Positions 1-6,640 of a DNA stretch of 6,834 nucleotides are shown in pieces. Origin of the DNA: Alphaproteobacteria bacterium (GTDB taxonomy: Bacteria > Pseudomonadota > Alphaproteobacteria > ATCC43930 > CGMCC-115725). The notes beneath the pieces are model-generated. The model had not been told where the DNA came from, made no database searches, and worked only from the letters and a program-made list of their open reading frames with translations. Both the position numbers and the translations under genes were made by a program. Within the stretch, counting starts at the first letter, position 1; every line of letters begins with the position of its first letter. Location of the stretch: NCBI GenBank assembly GCA_030040495.1, contig JASHTP010000195.1, positions 1 through 6,834 of the forward strand. The letters run 5' to 3'.

Positions 1-99
1 TCTTAATTTTATTTCGAAAAGTTACGAGACCGAAGCGGTGGCGGCTCTGGTAAAGAGGGCTGGTCCGGCCCATCTGAATCGGGCTCGGGAACCTTCGCG
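1..99. other. Leader upstream of the patatin-like gene
   Basis: The first 20 bases are AT-rich (TTAATTTTATTT, then the palindrome TTTCGAAA at 12-19) and the rest is GC-rich. An in-frame TAA at 4-6 closes the reading frame upstream of the gene that starts at 100, and no ATG or GTG occurs in that frame in between. A weak Shine-Dalgarno-like GGGAA at 87-91 lies 8 bases before the ATG. The AT-rich stretch could be promoter sequence or the T-rich end of an upstream terminator. The window edge prevents a decision. Confidence 0.4.
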
Positions 100-1218
100 A
101 TGGCCGTGGATAGTGCAATGCAGCAGGAACCGGCGACGATCTCTCCGGGCGCGGGCGCGGCGCCGGCGCGGCGCTCCTGGTACCGGGCCTTGCTGGCACC
201 GGCGCTGCGCCGGGCGCGGCGCGGGGTGGAGCAGCGGCCGCTCGCTCTGGCGCTCCAGGGCGGCGGCTCCTTCGGCGCCTTCACTTGGGGCGTGCTCGAT
301 CGGATGCTCGAAGAAGACGGCATCGTCCTCGACGCCATCAGCGGCGCGAGCGCCGGCGCGGTCAACGCCGTCATTCTCGCCAACGGCCTCGCCGCCAGGG
401 GTCCGCAGGCGGCGCGCACCGGGCTCCGGCGCTTCTGGAAGCGCGTGAGCGACGCCTCGCCGCTCGCCCCGTTCGGCAGCTTCGCCCACACCGCGGCGAT
501 CGCGGGATCGAGCGCGCTCGATCTCTCGGCGCGCATGTTCTCGCCCTATCAGCTCAATCCGCTCGGGCTCAACCCGTTGCGCCGGCTGCTGGCGGCCGAG
601 GTGGATTTCGAGCGGCTGCGGCGCAGCTCGCCGGTGCGGCTGCTGATCGCCGCCACGCGCGTCAGGGACGGGCAACTGCGCCTCTTCCGCGAGGACGAGA
701 TCACGCTCGAGGCGGTGCTCGCCTCGGCCTGCCTGCCGCAGATCAGCCATGCGGTGGAGATCGACGGCGAATGTTATTGGGACGGCGGCTACAGCGCCAA
801 CCCGCCGCTCCGCGAGCTGGTCGTGCAGTCGCACGCCGACGACATCGTCCTGGTCCAGCTCACCCCGGAGCGGCATGAGGGCGTGCCGCGGCTGTCGCGC
901 GACATCACGCGGCGGCTGAGCCAGATCACCTTCAACGGCCCGCTGCGCCGGGAGATGGAGGCGCTCGCCGATCTCTGCGAGCTGTGCCAGCGGGAGCGCT
1001 TCTTCCGCTCGCGCCTCTGCCGCCGGATCCAGCGTTTCCGGCTGCACCGGATCGCCGCCGAGCACGCGGTCGAGATGCTGGCGCAGGCCAGTCCGCTGAA
1101 CCTCGACTGGTCGTTCCTGTCGCGGCTCGAGCAGCGCGGCTATGACGCCGCCGCGCGCTGGCTCGCGGGGGAGGACGAAAGCGAGGCCGGCGCGCTCGCG
1201 GCGGCCAACGAGCGATAA
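100..1218 (+). CDS. Patatin-like phospholipase / serine acyl hydrolase
   Basis: A 372-residue patatin-family lipid acyl hydrolase, expected to cleave acyl esters with a Ser-Asp catalytic dyad. All family motifs are visible. The oxyanion-hole loop QGGGSFGAF has its glycines at residues 54-56 and 59. The nucleophile elbow G-A-S-A-G is at 82-86, with Ser84 as the likely nucleophile. The DGG motif at 228-230 gives Asp228 as its partner. Between them lie conserved-looking stretches such as LNPLGLNPLRRLL (152-164) and the LASACLPQ segment (207-214). The last 100 or so residues (PLRREMEALADL onward, including LNLDWSFLSRLEQRG near 333-347) resemble the DUF3734 C-terminal region of alphaproteobacterial patatins. 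There is no signal peptide or clear membrane segment, so it is probably cytoplasmic or peripheral to the inner membrane. The ATG at 100 is the first start after an in-frame stop; an ATG at 118 is possible but has no better ribosome site. Substrate is unknown. Some relatives are found near poly-hydroxybutyrate or ketone-body genes, but nothing here tests that. Confidence 0.95.
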   Translation: MAVDSAMQQEPATISPGAGAAPARRSWYRALLAPALRRARRGVEQRPLALALQGGGSFGAFTWGVLDRMLEEDGIVLDAISGASAGAVNAVILANGLAARGPQAARTGLRRFWKRVSDASPLAPFGSFAHTAAIAGSSALDLSARMFSPYQLNPLGLNPLRRLLAAEVDFERLRRSSPVRLLIAATRVRDGQLRLFREDEITLEAVLASACLPQISHAVEIDGECYWDGGYSANPPLRELVVQSHADDIVLVQLTPERHEGVPRLSRDITRRLSQITFNGPLRREMEALADLCELCQRERFFRSRLCRRIQRFRLHRIAAEHAVEMLAQASPLNLDWSFLSRLEQRGYDAAARWLAGEDESEAGALAAANER

Positions 1219-1345
1219 GGCCGCGCCAGGGCGATCCGCGGTCTCGGCCCGGTCGTCATATCCGAGGCCACGCGGCGCCGCTTGCGGACAGATCCGGCGG
1301 TTGCAGGGTTCTGCCGGTCTGAAACACATTCCACTCGCAGCCGAC

Positions 1346-1358
1346 ATGACGGCGTCAT
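1346..1358. promoter_or_regulatory. Operator-like palindrome ATGACG-G-CGTCAT
   Basis: Two perfect 6-base arms flank a central G. The site lies 128 bases after the patatin stop and about 210 bases before the DUF5666-like start, in non-coding DNA. It could bind a dimeric regulator. A single site in GC-rich DNA with no recognised consensus or adjacent core promoter is weak evidence. Confidence 0.2.
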
Positions 1359-1544
1359 CATCCCCGGCGAAACTCGAGGGGGATAACGCTCAGGCTCGTG
1401 TCCCGCGCGGGCTTTCCCGGCGATCGCCCGGCATCCGCCTTAGACGCGCGCGCCTCCCGCCTCCCGTTCGGGGCGATCGGCGGAGGCCGCAGCCTGCGGC
1501 GAGAGCCGAGCGGCTGCGGCGCCAAGGCACCGGCATTCGACAAC

Positions 1545-1563
1545 AGGAGGGACGCCAGGAAGG
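1545..1563 (+). promoter_or_regulatory. Double Shine-Dalgarno before the DUF5666-like gene
   Basis: AGGAGG at 1545-1550 and AGGAAGG at 1557-1563 lie in tandem before the ATG at 1568. The nearer one ends 4 bases from the start and the farther one 17 bases away, so the nearer is probably the functional site. This fixes the start at 1568, and the protein then begins directly with a signal peptide. A start further upstream in the same open frame is not supported. Confidence 0.75.
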
Positions 1564-1567
1564 TCCT

Positions 1568-2203
1568 ATGAAGCAGGCACGATCTCTTCTTGCCGTCGCC
1601 GCGCTGATGCTCGCGGCGGCACCGTCCGGCGCGCAGGCCAGCGCGAAGGCTTCCCCGCGAATGCCGGTCCGCATCCGCGCGACCATCGAAAAGCTCGACA
1701 AGAAAATGCTGACGGTGAAGACCGACAAGGGCGGCGAATTGACGTTGGAGCTGACGGCCAAGACCAGCATCTCGGGCGTCGACGCGCGCCGCCTGACCGA
1801 CATCAAGCCGTTCGATTTCATCGGCGTGACGGCGAGCCGGGGAACCGACCAGAAATTGCACGCCACCGAGGTTCACATCTTTCCCGCGGCCATGCGTGGC
1901 GTCGGCGAGGGCCGTTACGGGGGCGCCGAAAGAAGCATGACCAACGCCACCGTCGCCGCCATGGTCGATTCCTCGGACGGCGAGACGGTCACGCTCAGCT
2001 TCCAGAACAAGGCCACCGGAAGGTCGGAGTCGATCGACATCGATGTCGGCCGGGCCGTACCGGTCGTGGCCTACGTCCCGGCAGATCAGAGTCTGTTGAA
2101 GCCGGGTGCGGACACCGTGCTGCTCGTCGCCAAGGAAGAGGATGGCGACCTCATCGCCTTGGGGATCGTCGCGGAGAAGGACGGCATCAAGCCCCCAAGA
2201 TAG
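1568..2203 (+). CDS. Exported DUF5666-like protein with duplicated beta-module
   Basis: A 211-residue protein with a clear signal peptide: MKQAR, then a hydrophobic run (LLAVAALMLAAAP), and a likely cleavage after Ala24 in GAQA-SA. The mature part is predicted to be soluble and periplasmic. It has two related halves. Residues 38-104 run ATIEKLD..LTVKT..KPFDFIGVTA..LHATEVHI. Residues 127-203 run ATVAAMVD..VTLSF..VPVVAYVP..LKPGADTVLLVA..LIALGIVA. Each starts AT(I/V), has a beta-strand pair, a KP(F/G) turn before a hydrophobic strand, and ends with an acidic turn and strand. The linker carries EVHIFPAAMRGVGEG (101-115) and MTNAT (124-128), signatures I associate with a widespread rhizobial family annotated as hypothetical, DUF5666 or, misleadingly, metal ABC transporter permease. 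There are no transmembrane helices after the signal peptide, so a permease role is excluded. Function is unknown; a small beta-barrel/OB-like fold is an inference. Confidence 0.9.
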   Translation: MKQARSLLAVAALMLAAAPSGAQASAKASPRMPVRIRATIEKLDKKMLTVKTDKGGELTLELTAKTSISGVDARRLTDIKPFDFIGVTASRGTDQKLHATEVHIFPAAMRGVGEGRYGGAERSMTNATVAAMVDSSDGETVTLSFQNKATGRSESIDIDVGRAVPVVAYVPADQSLLKPGADTVLLVAKEEDGDLIALGIVAEKDGIKPPR

Positions 2204-2204
2204 C

Positions 2205-2256
2205 CGCCAGCTCGGCCCCGGAAGGTTCGTCCGCGAAGCGGGCGGGTCGGCTGGCG
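2205..2256 (+). other. Branched inverted repeat after the DUF5666-like gene
   Basis: Immediately after the stop codon, CGCCAGC at 2205-2211 can pair with GCTGGCG at 2250-2256. Enclosed in it is a 6-bp hairpin with a GAA loop (2229-2234 with 2238-2243, one G-T pair). No T-tract follows, so it is not a classical intrinsic terminator. It may protect the 3' end of the transcript or assist Rho-dependent termination. The structure could also arise by chance in GC-rich DNA. Confidence 0.3.
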
Positions 2257-2383
2257 AAGGCTGCGCGGCCGAAGCGCGCTTCAGACCAGGCTCACGCCGC
2301 TGACCGAGGCAGGCTTTTAGGCCGAGCCTCGACCAGCGCTGGACGACATCCCCCGGCGCAGCGCTGCGCAATGTCGGCGAGAG

Positions 2384-2417
2384 AAAAAAACCGGGAGGGG
2401 CGCAGCGCCCCTCCCGG
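2384..2417 (-). terminator. Intrinsic terminator of the phosphoesterase gene
   Basis: Perfect inverted arms CCGGGAGGGGC (2391-2401) and GCCCCTCCCGG (2407-2417) form an 11-bp stem with the loop GCAGC; the inner GC pairs could extend it. Seven A's on the plus strand at 2384-2390 are read as a seven-T tract directly after the stem on the minus strand. It begins 19 bases beyond the phosphoesterase TGA (2437-2439). The orientation is unambiguous: no T-run follows on the plus strand, so it is not a good terminator for the convergent gene ending at 2203. Confidence 0.92.
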
Positions 2418-2436
2418 CCGAACTCGTGCGGCTGTC

Positions 2437-4545
2437 TCAGCCGTTCGACGGAAAGTGAAACAGGTCGAACAGGTCGTCGATCGCCGGGCCGTTCACGGGA
2501 ACATAAGGATTGTCCGGGGCGGTTCTCGGATCGGGGAGGTTGTCGCGGCTGCGCGCCGTGACGGGCCTCAGATACCAGTTCCGCTCGATGAATTTCAGGA
2601 TCGAGACATGGTCGGCATAGGCATGCGAGATGTGGCCGGCCTGGGTGTAGGGCGACACCACGATGAGCGGGATGCGCGTGCCGTCGCCGAAGAAATCGAT
2701 CGGCTGCACGTAGCCCGAATCCCAGTAGCCGCCGCCTTCGTCGAAGGTGACGAAGATCGCGGTGCTGGCCCACAGAGCGGGCTGAGCCTTGACCTCGTCC
2801 ACGATCTTCTTCACGAAACCCTCGAACAGGTCGAGCTTCGACGAGGCCGGATGGCCGTCGACGAAACCGCTCGGCTTGACGAAGGACACCGCGGGCAACT
2901 GGCCGTTGGCGATGCCAGCGTAGAGGTCGGCCGTATCGAGCATGTGGGTGGTGCGCACCTGCGCATTGGCCATGATCTCGGTCTCGTACTGGAACGGATT
3001 GCAGATGTTGCAATAGGCATCAAGCGGGCTGAGATCGTAGGGGTCCTGGACATAGCGGTTCCACTGATCGCCGAAATAGGCCCAGGAGATGTTGCTCGTC
3101 ATCAAGGTGTCGCCGATGGTCGGCACGGAAGACGGCGGGATGGTGAACACCGTATTGTCGTTGTTGAGATCGGTATAAGCGTTGCTGCCGTCGCCGAAAT
3201 ACCCGGGGTTGTAGTTGTTGAGCAGATAGTAATGGGCGGGCTGGCAATTCGGATCGACCGCGCGCGGCAGCGAACTCAGATAGTTCAGGACCGCGCTCAC
3301 GCCGGGCTGAGCCGGATCGGCGCAATTGCTGTAGGAACCGCCGCCGGAAGAGGGCGAGCCATAGGAGCCGGCCCCGTATCCATCCTCAGTATACCAGTTG
3401 TTGGTGCCCGGGGCCGGATTCGGGTTCTCGATTTCGGCGACAATGCCCTGATTCTCGGTTCCCGCCGCCACCTCGACATTGTTCGGGGGGATTTGGGGAT
3501 TGCCGCGGCCGTCGCTGAACCAGACCGCATCGCCATGGCCCAGCATGATGTGATTGGCGCCCGTGCCGCCGTTGACCGACTGATGGAAATTGTCGCTCAT
3601 CGCGTACTGATCGGCGAGGGACTTGAAATAGGGAACGTCGCCGGTCGAGACGTTGTAGAAGCCCAGCGCAGCCGAACCTTCGCCGGTCGTCTCGTCGGTG
3701 AAGGGCGTCGGCTGCGGCTGGCCGTTGGTGCCGGCGCCGACCGTGACCTCGACCCAGGAGAAGAGATCGGCGAGACAGCCGGACGCGTTCCACGATGATG
3801 CGTGGCTGATATCGCAATCGAGCTGCTGCCACATCTGGTAAAAGCGATGAACCGGACTCGCCGTGTAGGCATCGTACGGCATCGTCGCGGAGGTGAGCTG
3901 GAAGGGCCCCGGCGGCAGGCTGGTCACGGGCTGCCCGTCATAGGTGATGCGCTGGTCGGGCGTGCCGGAGGTCTGTCCGGTTCCACCCGTGGTCAGGTAT
4001 TGGTAATAGTCCGGCGGCAGGCCGTTCTCGGCCACCTCGGCTTCGGCAACGGACGAAAAATACGGCGTGCTCGGACCGCCGACGAGCGGCGGCGGCAGCG
4101 TCTTGGGGATCGACTTGCCGCCCGGGCTTATGCTGTAGGGACCGGGGGCCCGATCCTGGGCCATCGCTTGATAGACCGACTTGTAGTTGGGTCCCGGCGT
4201 CCCGTCGGCGTTCACGATGCCTTCGGAAAGCAGGTTCCAAACCGTGCTTCCCGCGGTCGGCTGGTAGGTTGCGAAGACATGATCGAAGCTGCGGTTTTCG
4301 CCGATGATGACGATGACATGCTTGATCGGCGTCCGCGTGTTGCCGTCATTGACGTCGAGCGGCATCGGCCTGAGGGCAAAATTCTCGCCCGCGGCCCCGG
4401 CCACGGCGCCGGGGATGCCGTCGCGATGGTTCGGTTTGCTGCCGTTTTCCGTGGCGACTGCGGCAATCGGCGTCAGCAGATTGGCCGCCATCGCCGTCAT
4501 CGCTATGTAGGCAAAGCATTTTCGCGTGGATGACATCCTTCGCAT
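2437..4545 (-). CDS. Exported phosphoesterase (acid phosphatase / phospholipase C family)
   Basis: A 702-residue member of the PF04185-type phosphoesterase family, which hydrolyses phosphate mono- or diesters outside the cytoplasm. The N-terminus is a signal peptide (RRMSSTRK, hydrophobic stretch, likely cut after AAVA near residue 31). The family opening motif HVIVIIGENRSFDHVF is at 76-91, with Glu83 and Asn84 as probable metal ligands. QSVNGGTGANHIMLGHG at 322-338 holds Thr328 at the position of the catalytic Ser/Thr in AcpA and PLC relatives. The C-terminal metal motif FVTFDEGGGYWD at 598-609 offers Asp602 and Glu603, followed by RIPLIVVSPY (624-633) and HAYADHVSILKFIERNW (641-657). The mature protein has six cysteines in three nearby pairs (244/257, 408/434, 512/515), which could form disulfides. 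A Gly/Ser-rich loop lies at 391-407. It is longer than the roughly 500 residues of AcpA-type acid phosphatases. The ATG at 4545 is preferred to an in-frame TTG at 4575 because GGGGGAG lies 7 bases upstream. Exact substrate (phosphomonoester or phospholipid) cannot be told. Confidence 0.95.
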   Translation of the reverse strand: MRRMSSTRKCFAYIAMTAMAANLLTPIAAVATENGSKPNHRDGIPGAVAGAAGENFALRPMPLDVNDGNTRTPIKHVIVIIGENRSFDHVFATYQPTAGSTVWNLLSEGIVNADGTPGPNYKSVYQAMAQDRAPGPYSISPGGKSIPKTLPPPLVGGPSTPYFSSVAEAEVAENGLPPDYYQYLTTGGTGQTSGTPDQRITYDGQPVTSLPPGPFQLTSATMPYDAYTASPVHRFYQMWQQLDCDISHASSWNASGCLADLFSWVEVTVGAGTNGQPQPTPFTDETTGEGSAALGFYNVSTGDVPYFKSLADQYAMSDNFHQSVNGGTGANHIMLGHGDAVWFSDGRGNPQIPPNNVEVAAGTENQGIVAEIENPNPAPGTNNWYTEDGYGAGSYGSPSSGGGSYSNCADPAQPGVSAVLNYLSSLPRAVDPNCQPAHYYLLNNYNPGYFGDGSNAYTDLNNDNTVFTIPPSSVPTIGDTLMTSNISWAYFGDQWNRYVQDPYDLSPLDAYCNICNPFQYETEIMANAQVRTTHMLDTADLYAGIANGQLPAVSFVKPSGFVDGHPASSKLDLFEGFVKKIVDEVKAQPALWASTAIFVTFDEGGGYWDSGYVQPIDFFGDGTRIPLIVVSPYTQAGHISHAYADHVSILKFIERNWYLRPVTARSRDNLPDPRTAPDNPYVPVNGPAIDDLFDLFHFPSNG

Positions 4546-4552
4546 CGCGTGG

Positions 4553-4559
4553 CTCCCCC
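4553..4559 (-). promoter_or_regulatory. Ribosome binding site fixing the phosphoesterase start
   Basis: On the minus strand GGGGGAG is followed by a 7-base spacer (CCACGCG) and the ATG at 4545. A longer frame from a TTG at 4575 would place this purine run inside the coding sequence and would add ten residues ahead of a normal signal peptide. The ATG at 4536, three codons further in, is too far from the site to be first choice. Confidence 0.75.
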
Positions 4560-4618
4560 GTGATCGATGGCGCAAGAGATGAACACTCCGAACGATATCC
4601 GCGGGAGATTGCGCGCGA

Positions 4619-4636
4619 CTGACACCGATGTGACGC
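4619..4636 (-). promoter_or_regulatory. Possible PHO box upstream of the phosphoesterase
   Basis: Read on the minus strand: GCGTCAC-ATCG-GTGTCAG. This is two 7-base half-sites 11 bases apart, the spacing of PhoB binding sites (CTGTCAT, four bases, CTGTCAT). Both halves keep the GTCA core, and 9 of 14 half-site positions match the consensus. It lies 73 bases before the ATG at 4545, a suitable place for an activator of a phosphatase gene. A clear -10 element at the usual distance is not obvious; GGATATC further downstream is the only AT-containing candidate. Treat it as a hypothesis. Confidence 0.33.
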
Positions 4637-4991
4637 TTGCGTTATCGGCGTCTGGATTGCGGTAGGGACTCGAGGGACAGGTCGCCCGACCGGCGGCGAG
4701 GAAATCGCCGCGAGAGAGGCGCGATCGTCCGCGGGGGACGCCATCGCGTCCTCGCGAGGGAGCCGCTGGCGTCGAGGCGATCCTTCGGCAAGATCACAAC
4801 CGGGCGCGGCGTGCCCGCGTGACCGATGCTCGCCGCGCTTCAGTCAGCGTCCCGAAAGCCGCCCAGATCGGAAATGGCACCATTGCCCGATCCGACCGCG
4901 CCAAGACCAGCCGTCGGCATTGCCGGTGTCCCCGCAGGCCGACCCAGGTTCGGACGGCGAACGACGACGGGCAAGAGCGGGCGCGGCGTGC

Positions 4992-6605
4992 TCAGGACGT
5001 TACGGCGTCGCTGGTTGCGGGCTTGCGTTGGCTCGGGTAGGGCAAGGACCGTGCGCGCCGCAACGGCGGAAGCGGCGGAAGTCGCACCAGGAAGCGCGAT
5101 CCCTCGCCTTCCTTGCTCTCGACCGCGACGGTGCCGCCATGGAGATCGACGACGGTCTTGACGAGGTAGAGCCCGATCCCGGTTCCGACGATTCCCGACA
5201 CGTTGCTGCCGCGATAATAGCGCTCGAACAGCCGCTCACGATCCGCTTCCGGAATTCCGAGCCCCTGATCCTCCACCGTGACTTCGATCTGCCCGCCGTT
5301 CATCTTCGCGGCGACCTTTATGATGCCGCCCCGCGGCGAATATTTGACGGCGTTCGAGATGATGTTGTTGAAGACCTGGAAGAGCAGCTTCTGGTCGCCG
5401 ACCATCGTCAAGGGACGGGCGTTCGCATTCTCGAGGATGTGCGCGGTCGGCGACAGCTCCCGATGCAAATGGCAGAGCTCGTGAATCAGCTCGTTCATAT
5501 CGAATTCGCTCGGGTGGAAATAAAGCTCGGCATCGCCGTCGATCAGGCGACAGGAATCGATGAGATTCTCGATCACATTGGTCATGCGCGTGACGGCGAC
5601 GCGGACTTTCCCGGCGCGCTCGGCCACGTCTTCGGGGCTGAGGCGGTCGCGCGCGTTGATCAGACGTTGCGCGTGACCGTCGATGATGGTGAGCGGCGTG
5701 CGGAACTCGTGCGAGGCCATGGACACGAAGTTGCGCTGAAGCTGGGTGAGCTGCTGCTCGTGCGCCAGCTTCTCGCCGAGCATCGAAGCCTGCTGGGCGA
5801 GCGCCTGCTGACTGACGGCGAGATCGATCGCGTTGTTGCGAAACACCACCACGGCGCGCGCCATCTCGCCGATCTCGTCGCGGCGTTCGACGCCGTTGAT
5901 CTCGACATCCCTCACATTGTCGGCGAGACGGCGCATGCGTGTCGCAAGGTCGAGCACGGGAACGAGGATAGAGCGTCTGACGTGCGCGAGCCCGCCCACG
6001 ACGATCAATCCCGCCATGACGACGGCGAGGGTGGTGAGCCACCGCGCCTGCCGGTAGGACAAGTCCGCCAGCTTGCTGGCGTCGTTCGCAGCCTGTCTGT
6101 TGTCCTCGGTGAGCTGGTCGAGCGCGTCGCTTGCCGCGTCATAGGCCCGACGGGAGATCGTCATGTAGATCGTCGAGGCGTCCGGCTTCCGGTTCGCGCG
6201 CGACAGCGCGATCACCTGGTCGGCCAGCATCCGGTAGGCGTACCATTTTGCCGAAAAATCGGCATAGCGATCGGTCTCGGCGGGAGCATGGCGAACATGC
6301 TCGTAACTGTGCTGGGCGAGGGTGATCCTGCGGTCGAGCTGCTCGACGTCGCGCTGGTTCGCAGCGACCTCGGTCGCGCTGGACGACAGCAGCGCGGTCG
6401 CCTCCGCCGCGCGGAAATCGGAGGTGAAATTGTTGAGATCGCCGAGATACTGGGTATTCGGTAGATAACGGTCCCGGATGTCCGCTGTGATCGCGTGGTA
6501 GCCTTTGAGGTCCCACAGGCTGAACAGGCCGAGGACGACGACGAACAGCAGCAGCAGCAGGAAGACCAAGGAGAAGTGAAATTTGATCGAGCGGGTTTGC
6601 GCCAT
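4992..6605 (-). CDS. Transmembrane sensor histidine kinase
   Basis: A 537-residue inner-membrane histidine kinase that should phosphorylate a partner response regulator. Order of parts: a first membrane helix at about 11-30; an all-helical periplasmic region at 31-187, resembling the four-helix-bundle sensors of chemoreceptors; a second membrane helix at about 188-208; a HAMP domain at about 209-262 with Pro216 and RRDEIGEMARAVVVFR (241-256); a short coiled coil to 290; and a HisKA domain with SMASHEFRTPLT (295-306), where His299 is the phospho-acceptor. The ATPase domain follows, with the N box NNIISNAVKYSP (413-424, Asn418), G1 box DQGLGIPE (446-453), F box ERLFERYYRG (457-466) and G2 box GTGIGLYLVK (474-483). 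All catalytic motifs are intact. A 29-residue Pro/Arg-rich tail (509-537) extends past the usual end. The ATG at 6605 gives a short basic N-terminus before the first helix; its ribosome site is weak (GGA 5 bases upstream). It is divergent from the response regulator at 6778. The signal sensed is unknown. Confidence 0.96.
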   Translation of the reverse strand: MAQTRSIKFHFSLVFLLLLLFVVVLGLFSLWDLKGYHAITADIRDRYLPNTQYLGDLNNFTSDFRAAEATALLSSSATEVAANQRDVEQLDRRITLAQHSYEHVRHAPAETDRYADFSAKWYAYRMLADQVIALSRANRKPDASTIYMTISRRAYDAASDALDQLTEDNRQAANDASKLADLSYRQARWLTTLAVVMAGLIVVGGLAHVRRSILVPVLDLATRMRRLADNVRDVEINGVERRDEIGEMARAVVVFRNNAIDLAVSQQALAQQASMLGEKLAHEQQLTQLQRNFVSMASHEFRTPLTIIDGHAQRLINARDRLSPEDVAERAGKVRVAVTRMTNVIENLIDSCRLIDGDAELYFHPSEFDMNELIHELCHLHRELSPTAHILENANARPLTMVGDQKLLFQVFNNIISNAVKYSPRGGIIKVAAKMNGGQIEVTVEDQGLGIPEADRERLFERYYRGSNVSGIVGTGIGLYLVKTVVDLHGGTVAVESKEGEGSRFLVRLPPLPPLRRARSLPYPSQRKPATSDAVTS

Positions 6606-6640
6606 CTGTGTCCAGCCGCGCCAGATATAAGGAAAACATT

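Larger units (their letters stand above)
1219..1567. other. Intergenic region between patatin and DUF5666-like genes
   Basis: This stretch of 349 bases has no credible gene. The frame of the downstream gene stays open through it, but the predicted peptide is arginine- and proline-rich and looks like non-coding GC-rich DNA. It holds an imperfect hairpin after the patatin stop (1236-1240 with 1271-1275, and 1243-1247 with 1262-1266) with no T-tract, so it is at best a weak terminator. It also holds a 13-base palindrome ATGACG-G-CGTCAT at 1346-1358, a 10-base palindrome GGCGATCGCC at 1419-1428, a tandem CCTCCCG pair at about 1453-1466, and a 6-bp hairpin at 1486-1500. No convincing -35/-10 pair was found. 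Confidence 0.6.
4546..4991. other. Long intergenic region between phosphoesterase and histidine kinase
   Basis: These 446 bases separate two minus-strand genes, so they contain the phosphoesterase promoter and the 3' end of the kinase transcript. Open frames on the plus strand (from 4637, 4819 and 4826) encode Arg-rich sequence without recognisable domains and without good ribosome sites. Short perfect hairpins occur at 4680-4691 (GGTCG/CGACC), 4693-4711 (GCGGCGA, loop GGAAA, TCGCCGC) and 4736-4751 (GGACGC, loop CATC, GCGTCC), plus GTCGGC/GCCGAC at 4913-4943. None has a T-tract on the minus strand, so no intrinsic terminator for the kinase was found. Confidence 0.6.

Noticed and set aside
88..110. 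GGAACC at 88-93 as an EcfG -35 element for the patatin gene
   Set aside because: No CGTT follows at 16-17 bases, and the position would put the start of transcription inside the coding sequence.
22..1347. 441-codon open frame on the minus strand opposite the patatin gene
   Set aside because: It lies antisense to a gene with all patatin motifs. The translation is rich in Arg, Ala, Glu and Pro without any recognised domain, as expected from G/C-biased codons read backwards.
1142..1567. Possible 142-residue N-terminal extension of the DUF5666-like protein, or an overlapping gene
   Set aside because: The translation is Arg/Pro-rich with no domain and overlaps the end of the patatin gene. A strong ribosome site and signal peptide at 1568 mark the true start.
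1358..3013. 551-codon minus-strand open frame
   Set aside because: It runs antisense through the DUF5666-like gene and out of frame through the phosphoesterase 3' end and terminator. Its composition is that of a shadow frame.
2371..3798. 475-codon plus-strand open frame
   Set aside because: It lies antisense to the phosphoesterase, which has full catalytic motifs and a matching terminator. Regular Val/Ile/Gly/Arg-rich sequence reflects reversed codon bias.
4546..4575. TTG start at 4575 for the phosphoesterase
   Set aside because: It would bury the GGGGGAG ribosome site in the coding sequence and add ten residues before a normal signal peptide.
4637..5161. Small plus-strand open frames in the gap before the kinase (from 4637, 4819 and 4826)
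   Set aside because: They are Arg-rich, have no good ribosome site, overlap each other and run into the kinase on the opposite strand.
4920..6464. 514-codon plus-strand open frame
   Set aside because: It lies antisense to the histidine kinase with all H, N, G1, F and G2 boxes intact; no domain is seen in the plus-strand translation.
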